A model generated the notes under the pieces. It did no database searches. It saw nothing but the letters and a program-made list of their open reading frames with translations, and was not told the origin of the DNA. 64,000 nucleotides of DNA from a bacterium (GTDB lineage: Bacteria; Desulfobacterota; Deferrisomatia; Deferrisomatales; Deferrisomataceae), in assembly GCA_027021615.1 (NCBI GenBank), contig JALUTY010000087.1:37142-101141 (forward strand), read 5' to 3'. Shown piece by piece: positions 53,867-62,819 of the stretch. Positions within the stretch are counted from its first letter, which is position 1, and every line of letters starts with the position of its first letter. The position numbers were made by a program, and so were the translations under genes.

Positions 53867-55251
53867 CCCTCACCGACCGCGCCTGGTCCGAGCTTCAAAG
53901 GATCTTCCCCCCCGACCGGGTCAGCCGGGGCCCGTCGGTGCTGGACCTTCACAGCCGGGACGAGTCGTTCCACGAGCCCTGCCGGCCCGAGGCCGTGGCT
54001 TGGCCCACCACCACCGACGAGGTGCGCCGCGCCGTGGTGTGGGCCGGGGAGCACGGGGTGCCCGTGACCCCCCGGGGCGCCGGCACCAGCATCGAGGGCA
54101 ACCCCATCCCGGTCCGGGGCGGCCTGGTGCTCGACCTCACCCAGATGAGCCGGATCCTGGAGGTGCGGCCCGAGGACTTCCTGGTCACGGTGGAGCCGGG
54201 GGTGCTCTACACCGACCTGAACGTGGAGCTGAACCGGCGGCGCACCGGTCTTTTCTTCCCCCCGGACCCGGGGGCCGCGGCCAGCGTGGGCGGCATGGTG
54301 GCCAACAACGCCTCGGGCATCCGCACCGTGCGCTACGGGCCCACCCGCCGGTTCGTGAAGCGCCTGGAGGTGGTGCTGGCCGACGGCCGGGTGGTGGAGG
54401 TCGGGACGCTCGCACCCAAGACCTCGTCGGGGCTCGACCTGGTGGGCCTGCTCGTGGGCAGCGAGGGCACCCTGGGGGTGTTCACCCGGATCGTGCTGGA
54501 GCTCGCGCCCCTGCCGCCCGAGGTGCTCACGGCCCTGGTCCCGTTCGCGGACGCCGAGCCGGCCACCCGGGCCGTGGCCCAGATCATGGGCTCGGGCCTG
54601 GGGGTGGCGGCCTGCGAGTTCCTGGACCTCCACACCGTGCGGGTGGTGGAGAGAGCCGGCCGGCTGGGCCTGCCGGACCGGCCGCTTCTGTTCCTGGAGT
54701 TCCACGGCACGAGCCGCCCGGGGCTGGAGGCCGACGCCCGGCTCGTGGAGGAGATCTGTCGGGCCGAGGGCGCCGAGTCGTTCGAGGCCGGCGTGGGTGC
54801 CGACGAGCGCGCCCGGCTGTGGGAGGCCCGCCACCGGGCCTACCGGACGATCCGCGAGGCCCACGTGGGCGAGGGCATCCTGATCGTGGACGCGGCCGTG
54901 CCCCGGAGCCAGTACCCCGAGCTGGCGGCCCGGGCCCGGCAGATCCTGGACCGCCGGGGGCTCACGGGATACATCTTCGGCCACGCCGGCGACGGGAACC
55001 TACACTGCCTGATCCTGGGCCGGCTGGGGGACGAGGCGCTGTGGGCCTCGATCCACGAGGCCAACGCCGAGATCGTGGAGACCGCTCTGGCCCTGGGGGG
55101 CACGGCCACGGGCGAGCACGGGGTCGGCCTGGGCAAGCGCCGGTTCCAGCGCCGGGAGCACGGCGCCGGCCTCGACCTGATGGCGGAGGTGAAGCGGCTG
55201 CTGGATCCCACAGGGATCCTGAACCCCGGCAAGATCTTCCCCGGGGACTGA
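53863..55251 (+). CDS. GlcD-like FAD-linked oxidase (2-hydroxyacid dehydrogenase)
   Basis: 462 residues from ATG 53863. The N-terminal FAD-binding_4 domain shows TPRGAGTSIEGNPIPVRGGL, VEPGVLYTDLNVEL, PPDPGAAASVGGMVANNASG and LVGSEGTLGVFTRIVL. The C-terminal FAD-oxidase_C domain shows YIFGHAGDGNLHCLILGR and GEHGVGLGKRRF. These are the features of D-lactate/glycolate dehydrogenases. It oxidises a 2-hydroxyacid and passes electrons to a quinone or ferredoxin partner; no Fe-S subunit gene is next to it. It is coupled to znuB by overlap, an unexplained pairing. Confidence 0.87.
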   Translation: MTLTDRAWSELQRIFPPDRVSRGPSVLDLHSRDESFHEPCRPEAVAWPTTTDEVRRAVVWAGEHGVPVTPRGAGTSIEGNPIPVRGGLVLDLTQMSRILEVRPEDFLVTVEPGVLYTDLNVELNRRRTGLFFPPDPGAAASVGGMVANNASGIRTVRYGPTRRFVKRLEVVLADGRVVEVGTLAPKTSSGLDLVGLLVGSEGTLGVFTRIVLELAPLPPEVLTALVPFADAEPATRAVAQIMGSGLGVAACEFLDLHTVRVVERAGRLGLPDRPLLFLEFHGTSRPGLEADARLVEEICRAEGAESFEAGVGADERARLWEARHRAYRTIREAHVGEGILIVDAAVPRSQYPELAARARQILDRRGLTGYIFGHAGDGNLHCLILGRLGDEALWASIHEANAEIVETALALGGTATGEHGVGLGKRRFQRREHGAGLDLMAEVKRLLDPTGILNPGKIFPGD

Positions 55252-55353
55252 TACCGGGGTTCGTTCCCCCTGGGACGAATGCGCACGGCCGGGGCGGGTG
55301 GAGGCCCCTGACCGTGGACCCACGGCCCGTCGACCGCAGAGACAAGGACAACC

Positions 55354-56778
55354 ATGGACCCGTTGAAGGCCCTGCTGGGCACCCACCTGTTCGACCTCGT
55401 GCCGGAGCCGGTGTTCGCCCTGAGCCCCGAGGCCCGGTTCCTTATGGTGAACCAGGCCGCGGTGCGCTACCTGGGCCGGCCGGCCGGGGAGATCGTGGGC
55501 CGGGAGGTGGGGGAGCTGTTCCCCCCCGAGCAGGCGGCCCGGCAACGGGAGGTGATCGGCCGGGTGTTGGCCACGGGCGAGCCCTTTCTCGAGGAACGGG
55601 AGACCCCCATCGGCTCGCAGACCTTCGTGTTCCAGTACGCCGTGTGCCGGGTCGACGACCCCGAGGGCGGCCCGCTGGGGGTGCTGGGCATGGTCCGGGA
55701 CGTCACGGCCCTGGTGCGGCTGGAGCGCTGTTACGCCGAGCTCTATGAGCGGGCCACGGACGCCCTGTTCGGGGTCGACCGGGAGGGAAGGATCCGGGTG
55801 ATCAACCGGGAGGCCGAGACACTCTCCGGGTACCGCCGGGACGAGGTGGAGAGCTTCCACTTCTCCAAGATGGTCCCCCCGGACGAGGCCCGGCGGCTGC
55901 GGCGGTACTTCGAGGCCCGGGTGCGGGGCGAGGACGCACCCACCCAGTACGAGGTCCGGTTCGTCCACAAGAGCGGGGAGGAGCGGTGGGCCGAGGTGCG
56001 GATCTCTCGGGAGACCTCGTCGGTGGGGGCGTTCCAGGCCTCGGTGCGTGACATCACGGAGCGCAAGAAGCTCGAGGCCCTCCGCCGGGAGTTCCTGCAC
56101 CTGGTCGGCCACGACATCAAGACCCCCCTGACCGTGATCCAGGGCTTCGCCGGCGCCCTGCGCTCGGGCCTGTACGGAGAGCTGCCCGAGCCCCAGCGGC
56201 AGTGCATCGAGCAGATCCTCGACGCCAGCCGGCGGGTGGCCTCGATGGTGGAGCGGTTCCTCCTGGCCGAGCGCCTGGCCCAGGAGGGCGCCTGGGAGGC
56301 GAAGGCAGGCCCTGTGGCCCCCGTGTTCGAGGCCGTGGTTCGGGCGCTGGCCCCTGCGGCGCGGGACCGGGGCATCCGCTTGGAGATCGGGTCGCTCGTG
56401 CCGCCGGACGCCCGGGTGCCCGACGCCGAGGGGTTCCGCCACCTGGTCGAGAACCTGGTGTCCAACGCGGTCAAGTTCACTCCAGGCGGCGGTCGGGTGG
56501 AGGCACGGCTGGAGGCCGATGGGGGCGGGGTGAGCCTGGTGGTGAGCGATACCGGCCGGGGCATCCCGGCCCAGGATCGGGAGCGGCTGTTCGAGCGGTT
56601 CTTCCGAGCCTCCAACGCCGGCGGGACGGCCGGCTCCGGTCTGGGGCTCCACATCGTCAAGCTCCTGGTGGACCGGGCCGGCGGCCGGCTCGAGGTGGAG
56701 AGCGAGGAGGGAAGGGGAACCACGTTCCGGGTGTGGGTGCCGGGAGCGAACGACCCTGGCAAGCCCCAGGGTCCCTGA
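55354..56778 (+). CDS. PAS-domain sensor histidine kinase (soluble)
   Basis: 474 residues without membrane segments. Two PAS domains (about 8-120 and 125-240; ELYERATDALFGVDREGRIRVINREAETL and FVHKSGEERWAEVRI), then HisKA with the phosphoacceptor in FLHLVGHDIKTPLTVIQGF, and HATPase with NLVSNAVKFTPGGG, DTGRGIPAQDRERLFERFF and GSGLGLHIVK. It is an orphan kinase: no response regulator is adjacent. The signal is cytoplasmic (redox, light or small molecule via PAS). It follows the GlcD-like gene by 102 bases. Confidence 0.9.
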   Translation: MDPLKALLGTHLFDLVPEPVFALSPEARFLMVNQAAVRYLGRPAGEIVGREVGELFPPEQAARQREVIGRVLATGEPFLEERETPIGSQTFVFQYAVCRVDDPEGGPLGVLGMVRDVTALVRLERCYAELYERATDALFGVDREGRIRVINREAETLSGYRRDEVESFHFSKMVPPDEARRLRRYFEARVRGEDAPTQYEVRFVHKSGEERWAEVRISRETSSVGAFQASVRDITERKKLEALRREFLHLVGHDIKTPLTVIQGFAGALRSGLYGELPEPQRQCIEQILDASRRVASMVERFLLAERLAQEGAWEAKAGPVAPVFEAVVRALAPAARDRGIRLEIGSLVPPDARVPDAEGFRHLVENLVSNAVKFTPGGGRVEARLEADGGGVSLVVSDTGRGIPAQDRERLFERFFRASNAGGTAGSGLGLHIVKLLVDRAGGRLEVESEEGRGTTFRVWVPGANDPGKPQGP

Positions 56779-56856
56779 GCCCCTGTTTCAACCGAGCGTT
56801 TGACGCCGCGCGGCCCCTCCCGCCATACTTCACCGTCGATCCGAAACCTTGACAGC

Positions 56857-57124
56857 TAATACCAAGTTGCATCCAAAGACATTGGATCCCTGAGCAGAGG
56901 GGCAAGGGACCTGTCGGAGAGCCGGGCGCGGCTCCCTAGCTCGCCGCGCAGCGCCTCTGACGATCGGACCGCGAAATGGTTCGGATTCCAGCGAGTTGTC
57001 ATGAAACCGCCTCTTCGGTTTCGTGCCTGCGCGGCGAATCTCAATGCCCGGCTTCGCGCCCGGCCAGAGGCAGGTTCCTTGCCCCGCCCCACGAAAACTC
57101 TCAGTTTGAACGCAACTCGGTATA
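56857..57124. repeat. Large palindromic repeat (type A loop, TACCAAGTTGC ends)
   Basis: Outer ends TAATACCAAGTTGCATCCAAA-like (given in part: TAATACCAAGTTGCATCC) and GTTTGAACGCAACTCGGTATA. Core arms: GGGGCAAGGGACCTGTCGG...GCCGGGCGCGG and CGCGCCCGGCCAGAGGCAGG...CCTTGCCCC. The loop carries GTTGTCATGAAACCGCCTCT and CGTGCCTGCGCGGCGAATCT, shared with the copies at 40665-40847 and 57935-58204. It fills almost the whole 358-base gap; its right end lies next to the ribosome-binding site of the following gene. Confidence 0.7.
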
Positions 57125-57136
57125 AGGAGAACACCC

Positions 57137-57535
57137 GTGTCCGACGAGATCGTTCGCAAGACGGCCGAGACCGCGAAGCTCTACTTCGAGGGGGTGGAGG
57201 GGGAGCGGCCCTACGACCTGTGGAAGGGCTTCGACAAAGGCCTGGCCCGGGATCTGTCGCTGTTCATCACGGGCCAGATGTACGCCCGGGAGAGAATCCC
57301 CCACCCCGTGCGCCAGATGATCACCGTGGCCGCTCTCACGGTGCTGGAGAAGACCGAGGAGCTGGAGCTCCACCTCCAGGCCGCCCTCAACGTGGGGTGC
57401 AAGCCCCGGGAGCTCGCGGAGGTGATCTTCCAGACCGCCGTGTACGGCGGGGTGCCGGCCATGAACCAGGGGCTCAAGGCCCTGCGCCGGGTGCTCCAGG
57501 CCCGGGGCCAGTGGCCCATCCCCGACGAGGGCTGA
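57137..57535 (+). CDS. Carboxymuconolactone decarboxylase/AhpD-like protein
   Basis: 132 residues from a GTG with AAGGAG upstream. The CMD fold is recognisable in HPVRQMITVAALTVLEKTEE, LELHLQAALNVGCKPREL and AEVIFQTAVYGGVPAMNQGL. The CxxC of true AhpD peroxidase-reductants is missing; only one Cys (NVGCKP) is present, so it is more like the decarboxylase or a structural branch. Function and substrate unknown. The next gene starts 4 bases after the stop. Confidence 0.82.
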   Translation: MSDEIVRKTAETAKLYFEGVEGERPYDLWKGFDKGLARDLSLFITGQMYARERIPHPVRQMITVAALTVLEKTEELELHLQAALNVGCKPRELAEVIFQTAVYGGVPAMNQGLKALRRVLQARGQWPIPDEG

Positions 57536-57539
57536 GCCC

Positions 57540-57911
57540 GTGGCCCGGGCCCGCCGGAAGCCCGCGCAGGCCACGGCCGAGCCCCGGCCCGGATCGGCCG
57601 TGCTCAACAAAGTGAAGCTGGCCGTGGCCATGGGGCTCATCGGCCTCCTGGCCGTGTTCGGGGTGCGCAGCCTCGCCCCCCGGTTCGTGGGGCTGGCGCT
57701 GCTGGCCATGGCGGTGGGCGTGCTCTCGGCCCTGACCACGGCCGGCCCCACCTACGACGCCACCTGCCCCGCCTGCGGCCGCAGGTTCGCCTTCACCCGG
57801 GCCCTGGGCATGCGGACCCTGCGCTGCCGCCTGTGCGGCCGCCGGCTGCGGCTGGAGAGGCGGGACGGCGGCCTGCGCCTGTCCGCTTACGCGAAGAAGC
57901 TGGGAAGCTAG
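57540..57911 (+). CDS. Small membrane protein with a zinc-ribbon domain
   Basis: 123 residues from a GTG. A basic Pro/Ala-rich N terminus, two membrane helices (about 26-45 and 48-68) and a cytoplasmic zinc ribbon with ATCPACGRRF and LRCRLCGRRLRLERR (two CxxC pairs about 20 residues apart). It ends YAKKLGS. I do not recognise a named family. It is coupled to the AhpD/CMD-like gene and followed by repeats. Confidence 0.65.
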   Translation: MARARRKPAQATAEPRPGSAVLNKVKLAVAMGLIGLLAVFGVRSLAPRFVGLALLAMAVGVLSALTTAGPTYDATCPACGRRFAFTRALGMRTLRCRLCGRRLRLERRDGGLRLSAYAKKLGS

Positions 57912-57934
57912 AAAGCTGGAAGGCTAGAAAGCTA

Positions 57935-58204
57935 TTAACCCGGCGGATAAACAGGCGCTAACGCTCCCTGCTCGGAGGGGCAAGGGACCTGCCGGAGAGC
58001 CGGGCGCGGCCCCTTCGCTCGCCGCGCAGCGCGTCCGACGCTCGGATCGAGAATAGGGTTCGGATTCCACCGAGTTGTCATGAAACCAGCTCTTCGGTCC
58101 CGTGCCTGCGCGGCGAATCTCATGCCCGGCTTCGCGCCCGGCCGGAGGCAGGTCCCTTGTCCCGCCCTCCGAGGTGCCGCGCCTATTTTGCCGCCAGGTT
58201 AATA
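57935..58204. repeat. Large palindromic repeat (type A loop, CCGGCGG ends)
   Basis: Outer ends ATTAACCCGGCGGATAAACA and CCTATTTTGCCGCCAGGTTA. Core arms: GGGGCAAGGGACCTGCCGG...GCCGGGCGCGG and CGCGCCCGGCCGGAGGCAGG...CCCTTGTCCC. The loop is almost the same as in 56857-57124, although the outer ends are of the other kind. Just before it (57900-57933) is an AGCTAGAAAGCTGGAAGGCT run. Confidence 0.7.
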
Positions 58205-58399
58205 AAACCCCTCCCTCGTCTCCTGGGGGCTTCCAGTAATTGGCCCGCCCGCAGGCTCGGAGACAGGGGGTCTGCTGGAGCAGCACTAGGCGCGGCTCCC
58301 CTGTTCGCCGCGCGACGTCTGTACTTGTCCAAGGGCTTTTCGCCTTTCGCCTTCTAGCTTTCCAGCCTGCTAGCCTCCCAGCGGGCCGAAGGCCCAAGG
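58205..58399. repeat. Second, truncated repeat and tandem run
   Basis: GGGGGTCTGCTGGAGCA...GGCGCGGCTCC...TTCGCCGCGC (about 58265-58315) is a left core arm without its partner. It is followed by a CTTTTCGCCTTTCGCCTTCTAGC-type run and CCAGCGGGCCGAAGGCCC. No gene; GGGCC-TTC-GGCCC could form a small hairpin after the ABC transporter operon. Confidence 0.45.
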
Positions 58400-59491
58400 T
58401 CACCCCGCCGGCCAGACCCGTTCGCCCGTGGCCACGTCGAACCCCACGAGCTCCCTTGGGCTCAGGTACAGGAGAACGCCCTCCCCCGGTTGCTCCCGGG
58501 CCTCCGGCGGGCGCTCCACCGTGATCCGCTGCCCTCCCGCGTCCAGGTGGAGCAGGACGGCCCCGCCCAGGTACTCGCGCTCCTCGACCCGGGCCCGCAG
58601 GGGACCCAGGCCCGGTCCGCTTCCGAGCCGGGCCGAGTGGGGCCGGAAGCCCAGCTCCAGGGGGCCGGGGGGCGGGGGCCCGACCCCGCACCCCGCGGGC
58701 CACGGCAGGGCCTGGTCCCCCACGTGGAGCACGGCCCCGTCTCCGGTACGCTCCACGTGGATCCTCAGCAGGTTCATGGGCGGCGAGCCCACGAACCCGG
58801 CCACGAACCGGTTGGCCGGAAGCTCGTAGACCTGGCGGGGTGTGCCCACCTGCTGGAGGCGCCCCTGCCGGAGCACGGCCACCCGGTCCCCCAGGGTCAT
58901 GGCCTCCACCTGGTCGTGGGTCACGTACACCGTGGTCGTGCCGAGCCGCTGCTGGAGCCGGCGGATCTCGGAGCGCATCTCCACCCGGAGCCGCGCATCC
59001 AGGTTCGACAGGGGCTCGTCCATGAGGAACGCCCTAGGCCGGCGCACGATGGCCCGGCCCAGGGCCACCCGCTGGCGCTGTCCGCCCGAGAGCTCCCGGG
59101 GCCGGCGGCCGAGCAGCTCCCCGATGCCCAGCAGGGCGGCGACCTCCCGGACCCTGGCCTCCTCCTCCTCCCGGGAAACCTTGCGCACCCGCAGGGGGAA
59201 CGCCAGGTTCTCGGCCACGGTCTTGTGGGGGTACAGGGCGTAGGTCTGGAACACGAAGGCCAGGTCCCGGTCGCCGGGCTCCACGCCGTCGACCCGCCGG
59301 CCGCCGATCCACACGCCCCCGGAGGTGGGCGCCTCCAGCCCGGCCACGATCCGCAGCGCCGTGGACTTGCCGCACCCCGAGGGGCCGAGGAGCACCAGCA
59401 GCTCCCCTTCGCGCACCCGCAGCGTGAGCTCCCGCAGGGCCTCCACCCGGCCGAACCGCTTGGTCACCCGGTCCAGGAAGATCTCGGCCAC
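58400..59491 (-). CDS. Carbohydrate-type ABC transporter ATP-binding protein (UgpC/MalK-like)
   Basis: 363 residues from GTG 59491. Walker [14 protein letters not shown]-loop [20 protein letters not shown], signature [15 protein letters not shown], Walker [11 protein letters not shown] and switch His VYVTHDQ, followed by a TOBE/OB regulatory domain (about 245-363, [11 protein letters not shown] and [11 protein letters not shown]). The C-terminal domain marks the MalK/UgpC group for sugars or glycerol-3-phosphate. The gene closes the four-gene transporter operon. Confidence 0.9.
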   Translation of the reverse strand: MAEIFLDRVTKRFGRVEALRELTLRVREGELLVLLGPSGCGKSTALRIVAGLEAPTSGGVWIGGRRVDGVEPGDRDLAFVFQTYALYPHKTVAENLAFPLRVRKVSREEEEARVREVAALLGIGELLGRRPRELSGGQRQRVALGRAIVRRPRAFLMDEPLSNLDARLRVEMRSEIRRLQQRLGTTTVYVTHDQVEAMTLGDRVAVLRQGRLQQVGTPRQVYELPANRFVAGFVGSPPMNLLRIHVERTGDGAVLHVGDQALPWPAGCGVGPPPPGPLELGFRPHSARLGSGPGLGPLRARVEEREYLGGAVLLHLDAGGQRITVERPPEAREQPGEGVLLYLSPRELVGFDVATGERVWPAG

Positions 59492-59493
59492 CC

Positions 59494-60318
59494 TCAGGCC
59501 CCCTTGACCCCGCCGGCCGTGAGACCGGCCACGAGCCGGCGCTGGAACACCAGGAACAGCGCCAGGACCGGCGCGGTCATGAGCACCGAGGCGGCCATGA
59601 CCCGGTCCCAGGCCGTGTGGTACGAGCTGAACAGGTGGTACAGCCCCTTGGCCAGGGTAAACCTCTCGGGCGAGTCCAGAAGGATGTAGGCCAGCAGGAA
59701 CTCGTTCCACGCGATCAGAAAGGTGTACACGCCCACCCCGGTCAGAGCCGGAGCCGACAGCGGCAGCACCACCCGCACCAGCACCCCCGCCCGGGAGCAG
59801 CCGTCCACCCGGGCCGCCTCCTCCAGCTCGGGCGGGAGCGCCCGGAAGTAGTTGGCCAGCATATAGAGCGACACGGGCAGAGTCTGGGCCAGGTAGGCCA
59901 CCACGAGCCCGGCCAGGGAGTCCCGAAGCCCGAGCCGCGTAAGCAGGACGAACAGGGGCACCACCAGGAGGATGGGGGGGACGAGGTAGATCAGCCCCAG
60001 GACCATGCTGGTCCACCGCCGGCCCCGGAACCGGAGCCGAGCCAGGGCGTAGGCCCCCGGTGCCGCGATCGCGAGGTCCAGCGCCACCGTGGTCCCGGCC
60101 ACCACGAGGCTGTTGGCCAGGTACCGCAGGAACCCCTGGGTGAACAGCACGTCCCGGTACGCCACCAGCGTGGGGTACCGAGGCCAGAGCCGGGGCGGCA
60201 GCGCGAAAAGCTCCGAAAACGTCTTGGTGGACGACAGGGCCATCCAGTAGAACGGGAGCGCCACCGCGGCCGTCAGGAGCGCGAGCACGGCTGCGGTGCC
60301 CAGGGCCGGGCGCCTCAC
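59494..60318 (-). CDS. Carbohydrate-type ABC transporter permease (MalG/UgpE-like)
   Basis: 274 residues from a GTG overlapping the previous stop (GTGA). Six membrane helices and the EAA loop [20 protein letters not shown] followed by PLSAPAL. The periplasmic segment [18 protein letters not shown] is typical of the MalG/UgpE branch. It pairs with the next permease to form the import channel. Confidence 0.88.
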   Translation of the reverse strand: MRRPALGTAAVLALLTAAVALPFYWMALSSTKTFSELFALPPRLWPRYPTLVAYRDVLFTQGFLRYLANSLVVAGTTVALDLAIAAPGAYALARLRFRGRRWTSMVLGLIYLVPPILLVVPLFVLLTRLGLRDSLAGLVVAYLAQTLPVSLYMLANYFRALPPELEEAARVDGCSRAGVLVRVVLPLSAPALTGVGVYTFLIAWNEFLLAYILLDSPERFTLAKGLYHLFSSYHTAWDRVMAASVLMTAPVLALFLVFQRRLVAGLTAGGVKGA

Positions 60319-61217
60319 GGGAGCCACCTCCGGCACAGGGGGATGCCGGCCCCGAGCAGCAGGGCGAGGAGCAGGGCGCTTCCGGCCGCGGCCGTGCCGA
60401 AGTCGTGGAGCCGGAACGCGGTGTCGTAGATCCACAGGGGCACGATCCGGGTGCCGGCCGCGCCCCCGGTCAGCAGGAACACGTCGTCGAACTTGTTGAC
60501 GGTCCACAGGAACCGCACGGCGAACACCAGGGCCAGCATGCCCCGGAGCTCCGGCCAGGTCACGTGCCGGAACCGCTGCCACGGCCCGGCGCCGTCGACC
60601 CGGGCGGCCTCATAGAGCTCCGGCGGCACGGCCTGGAGCCGCGCCAGGACGAACAGCATGGCGAACGGGAAGTAGCGCCAGCCCTCGAACGCCACCACCG
60701 TGGCGAACGCCAGGGGCTCGGTGGAGAGCCAGGCCACGGGGCCCTCCACGGCCCCCGCCCGCTGGAGCGCCCAGTTGACCGCTCCGTACACGGGGTCGAG
60801 GAGCCACCGCCACACGAACGCCACCGACACGGCCGGAGCCACGTAGGGAAACAGGAACAGGGCCCGGAACACCCCCCGGCCCCGGAAGGGCCGGTTCACG
60901 GCCAGGGCCGCGGCCAGCCCGAGGCCCACCGACAGGGCGACCCCGGCCAGGGCGTACGCCACGGTCACGGCCACCGCCCGCCACAGCTCCGGCTCGGTCA
61001 CGGCACGGACGTAGTTGGCCAGCCCGGCAAACGGGGCCGGTCCGCCCAGGGTGCCGAGCCGGACCTCGTGGAGGCTGGTCCATAGGTTGTAGACCAGGGG
61101 AAACGCGACCACCCCCACCACCGAGACCAGGGGCAGGGCCAGCAGGGCCCAGGCCAGCCGCTCCTCGGCCCGCCGAAGGGCCTCGGCCGGATGGGGGTCG
61201 GCGCCCGCGGGCCTCAT
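60315..61217 (-). CDS. Carbohydrate-type ABC transporter permease (MalF/UgpA-like)
   Basis: 300 residues, six membrane helices. The EAA loop is [20 protein letters not shown] with TWPELRGML. The N-terminal opening ([20 protein letters not shown]) and [13 protein letters not shown] match UgpA/MalF-type permeases. Starts at ATG 61217 overlapping the stop of the binding-protein gene (ATGA). Confidence 0.88.
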   Translation of the reverse strand: MRPAGADPHPAEALRRAEERLAWALLALPLVSVVGVVAFPLVYNLWTSLHEVRLGTLGGPAPFAGLANYVRAVTEPELWRAVAVTVAYALAGVALSVGLGLAAALAVNRPFRGRGVFRALFLFPYVAPAVSVAFVWRWLLDPVYGAVNWALQRAGAVEGPVAWLSTEPLAFATVVAFEGWRYFPFAMLFVLARLQAVPPELYEAARVDGAGPWQRFRHVTWPELRGMLALVFAVRFLWTVNKFDDVFLLTGGAAGTRIVPLWIYDTAFRLHDFGTAAAGSALLLALLLGAGIPLCRRWLP

Positions 61218-62515
61218 CGCCGGGCCGCCAGGTCCGCCACCTTGGCCCGGAGCCAGCCCAGGGCCTGCTCCGGCGGCTCCCGGTCGTCAAGCAGGCGGCC
61301 GATCATCTCGGGCACCCGCTTCGAGGCGTACACGTCCCCGATGAGCCGGGCCCCCCCGGGCTTTCCGAACCCCCATCGCGCCAGCCGGGTGAACCCCTCG
61401 GCCAGGGCGTCGGGCAGCCCCGGGTCGTAGGGCCCGAACAGGGCCTGGTCGCGCCAGCGGGCCAGGGCCCGGCGCCGCACCGGCATCTTGCCGCCGGGGG
61501 CCATGGCGAGCCAGTCCGGGTAGCCGGGGCCCAGTAGGAAGGCCACCCACTCCTTGGCCTCCGGCCGGGCCCCGGCCAGCAGGCCCAGGGCGTACACCTC
61601 GCCGTAGGCGGCCGGCCGACCCGCCGGCCCCCGGATGGCGGCCACGAACCCGGTGCGGCGGGCCAGGTCGGGCACGGCCGGCCGGTGCTCGGCCACCAGC
61701 CCGGCGATGTCGTCGAGGATGTAGGGGGAGTAGAAGATCATGGCAGCCCGGCCCGTCAGGTAGTACTGCCGGGCCTCCCGCCAGTAGGTGTGGCCGGGGG
61801 CGGCGAACGCCGCGAGCTCCCGGTAGAACCGGAGGGCCTCGAGGAGCCGGGGACCGAGGGCCGGCCGGCCGACGTCGTCCAACAGGCGCGCCCCGGCCGC
61901 CAGGGCCAGGTGCTCGAACACCTGCTGGGTGTAGATCTGCTGGGGGTGGGTACCGAGCACGATCCCGAACCGGGGCACGGACGGGTCGTGGAGGGCCCGG
62001 GCCGCGCCGAGGATCCGGTCCCAGGTGTCCGGCGGGGGAAGCCCCTTCCCGGCGAACCAGTCCTTGCGGTACCAGATCCCCTGGACCCATCCGTCCAGGG
62101 GCACGGCCGCGTACCCGGAGCCCTGGGCGCGAACAAGCTCCAGGGGCCCCCGGTAGAACCCGTCCTCCCCCAGCTCCCGGATCACGGCGGTGGCGGCCGC
62201 GGCGTCCAGGAGGCCCTCTGCCGCGTACTGGCTGACCTGGGTCAGCCCCAGCTCCACCACGTCGGGGAGCCGAGCAGCCGCCCGGGCCGAGGCCAGCTTC
62301 TCGGGCAGAACGTTCTCGTCCACCGGCACGACCCGGACCTCCACCCCGGGACGAGTCTCCGAGAACCGGCGGGCCAGCACCTGCTGCACCTCCATCCGGT
62401 CCTGCTCCACCTCGGCCGTCCAGAACACCACCTGGGTGGCCTGGGGGGCGGGGCGACATCCCCCCAAAAGGACGAGCGCACCGATAAAGGCGAAAGCAGA
62501 GCAGGTCCGGTCCAT
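61214..62515 (-). CDS. Family 1 extracellular solute-binding lipoprotein
   Basis: 433 residues from ATG 62515 with GGAGGTG upstream. A lipoprotein signal peptide (MDRTCSAFAFIGALVLLGGC) places it on the outer face of the membrane. The mature part has family 1 binding-protein sequence: VVFWTAEVEQDRMEVQQVL, ARLPDVVELGLTQVSQYAAE, AVPLDGWVQGIWYRKDWF, GRAAMIFYSPYILDD, and KEWVAFLLGPGYPDWLA. It is the first gene of the operon SBP-permease-permease-ATPase. The substrate is probably a sugar, polyol or glycerol-phosphate; not deducible. Confidence 0.87.
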   Translation of the reverse strand: MDRTCSAFAFIGALVLLGGCRPAPQATQVVFWTAEVEQDRMEVQQVLARRFSETRPGVEVRVVPVDENVLPEKLASARAAARLPDVVELGLTQVSQYAAEGLLDAAAATAVIRELGEDGFYRGPLELVRAQGSGYAAVPLDGWVQGIWYRKDWFAGKGLPPPDTWDRILGAARALHDPSVPRFGIVLGTHPQQIYTQQVFEHLALAAGARLLDDVGRPALGPRLLEALRFYRELAAFAAPGHTYWREARQYYLTGRAAMIFYSPYILDDIAGLVAEHRPAVPDLARRTGFVAAIRGPAGRPAAYGEVYALGLLAGARPEAKEWVAFLLGPGYPDWLAMAPGGKMPVRRRALARWRDQALFGPYDPGLPDALAEGFTRLARWGFGKPGGARLIGDVYASKRVPEMIGRLLDDREPPEQALGWLRAKVADLAARR

Positions 62516-62634
62516 TCCATGCACCTCCAGAAGGGGGGCGAACGCGCCGGAATGTACCTCGGCTCCCGAGGCCGTCAAACACCGCCCATCACGACGGCGC
62601 GGGAGGGGGAAGGGGCTCTTGGGCCACGGCAGCG

Positions 62635-62819
62635 CTAGCCCGCACTCTTCATGAAGCCTTCTACCGCAACCGCCGATTGCACGCCATCTCGGGGCGTGCT
62701 CGCGCCTCGGGGCTCGACGTACCGTCCCGTACGCCTGCACCCCTCGTGCGCTCGTGCTTGCCCGATCTGACGCACACTCGACAGTTTCGCGACGAACGCT
62801 CATAAAGAGTGCGGGCTAG
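62635..62819. repeat. Distinct dispersed-type inverted repeat with CTAGCCCGCACTCTT ends
   Basis: Ends CTAGCCCGCACTCTT and AAGAGTGCGGGCTAG are perfect inverted repeats of 15 bases enclosing about 155 bases with several small palindromes (for example CGTACCGTCCCGTACG). It does not share ends or core with the other repeats. From memory, similar sequences occur in other deltaproteobacterial genomes, which I cannot check here. Its right end supplies the stop codon of the next gene. There is no gene in this gap. Confidence 0.65.

Noticed and set aside
57137..57535. CMD/AhpD-like gene as a third selenoprotein
   Set aside because: There is no in-frame TGA and the CxxC/UxxC site of AhpD is absent.
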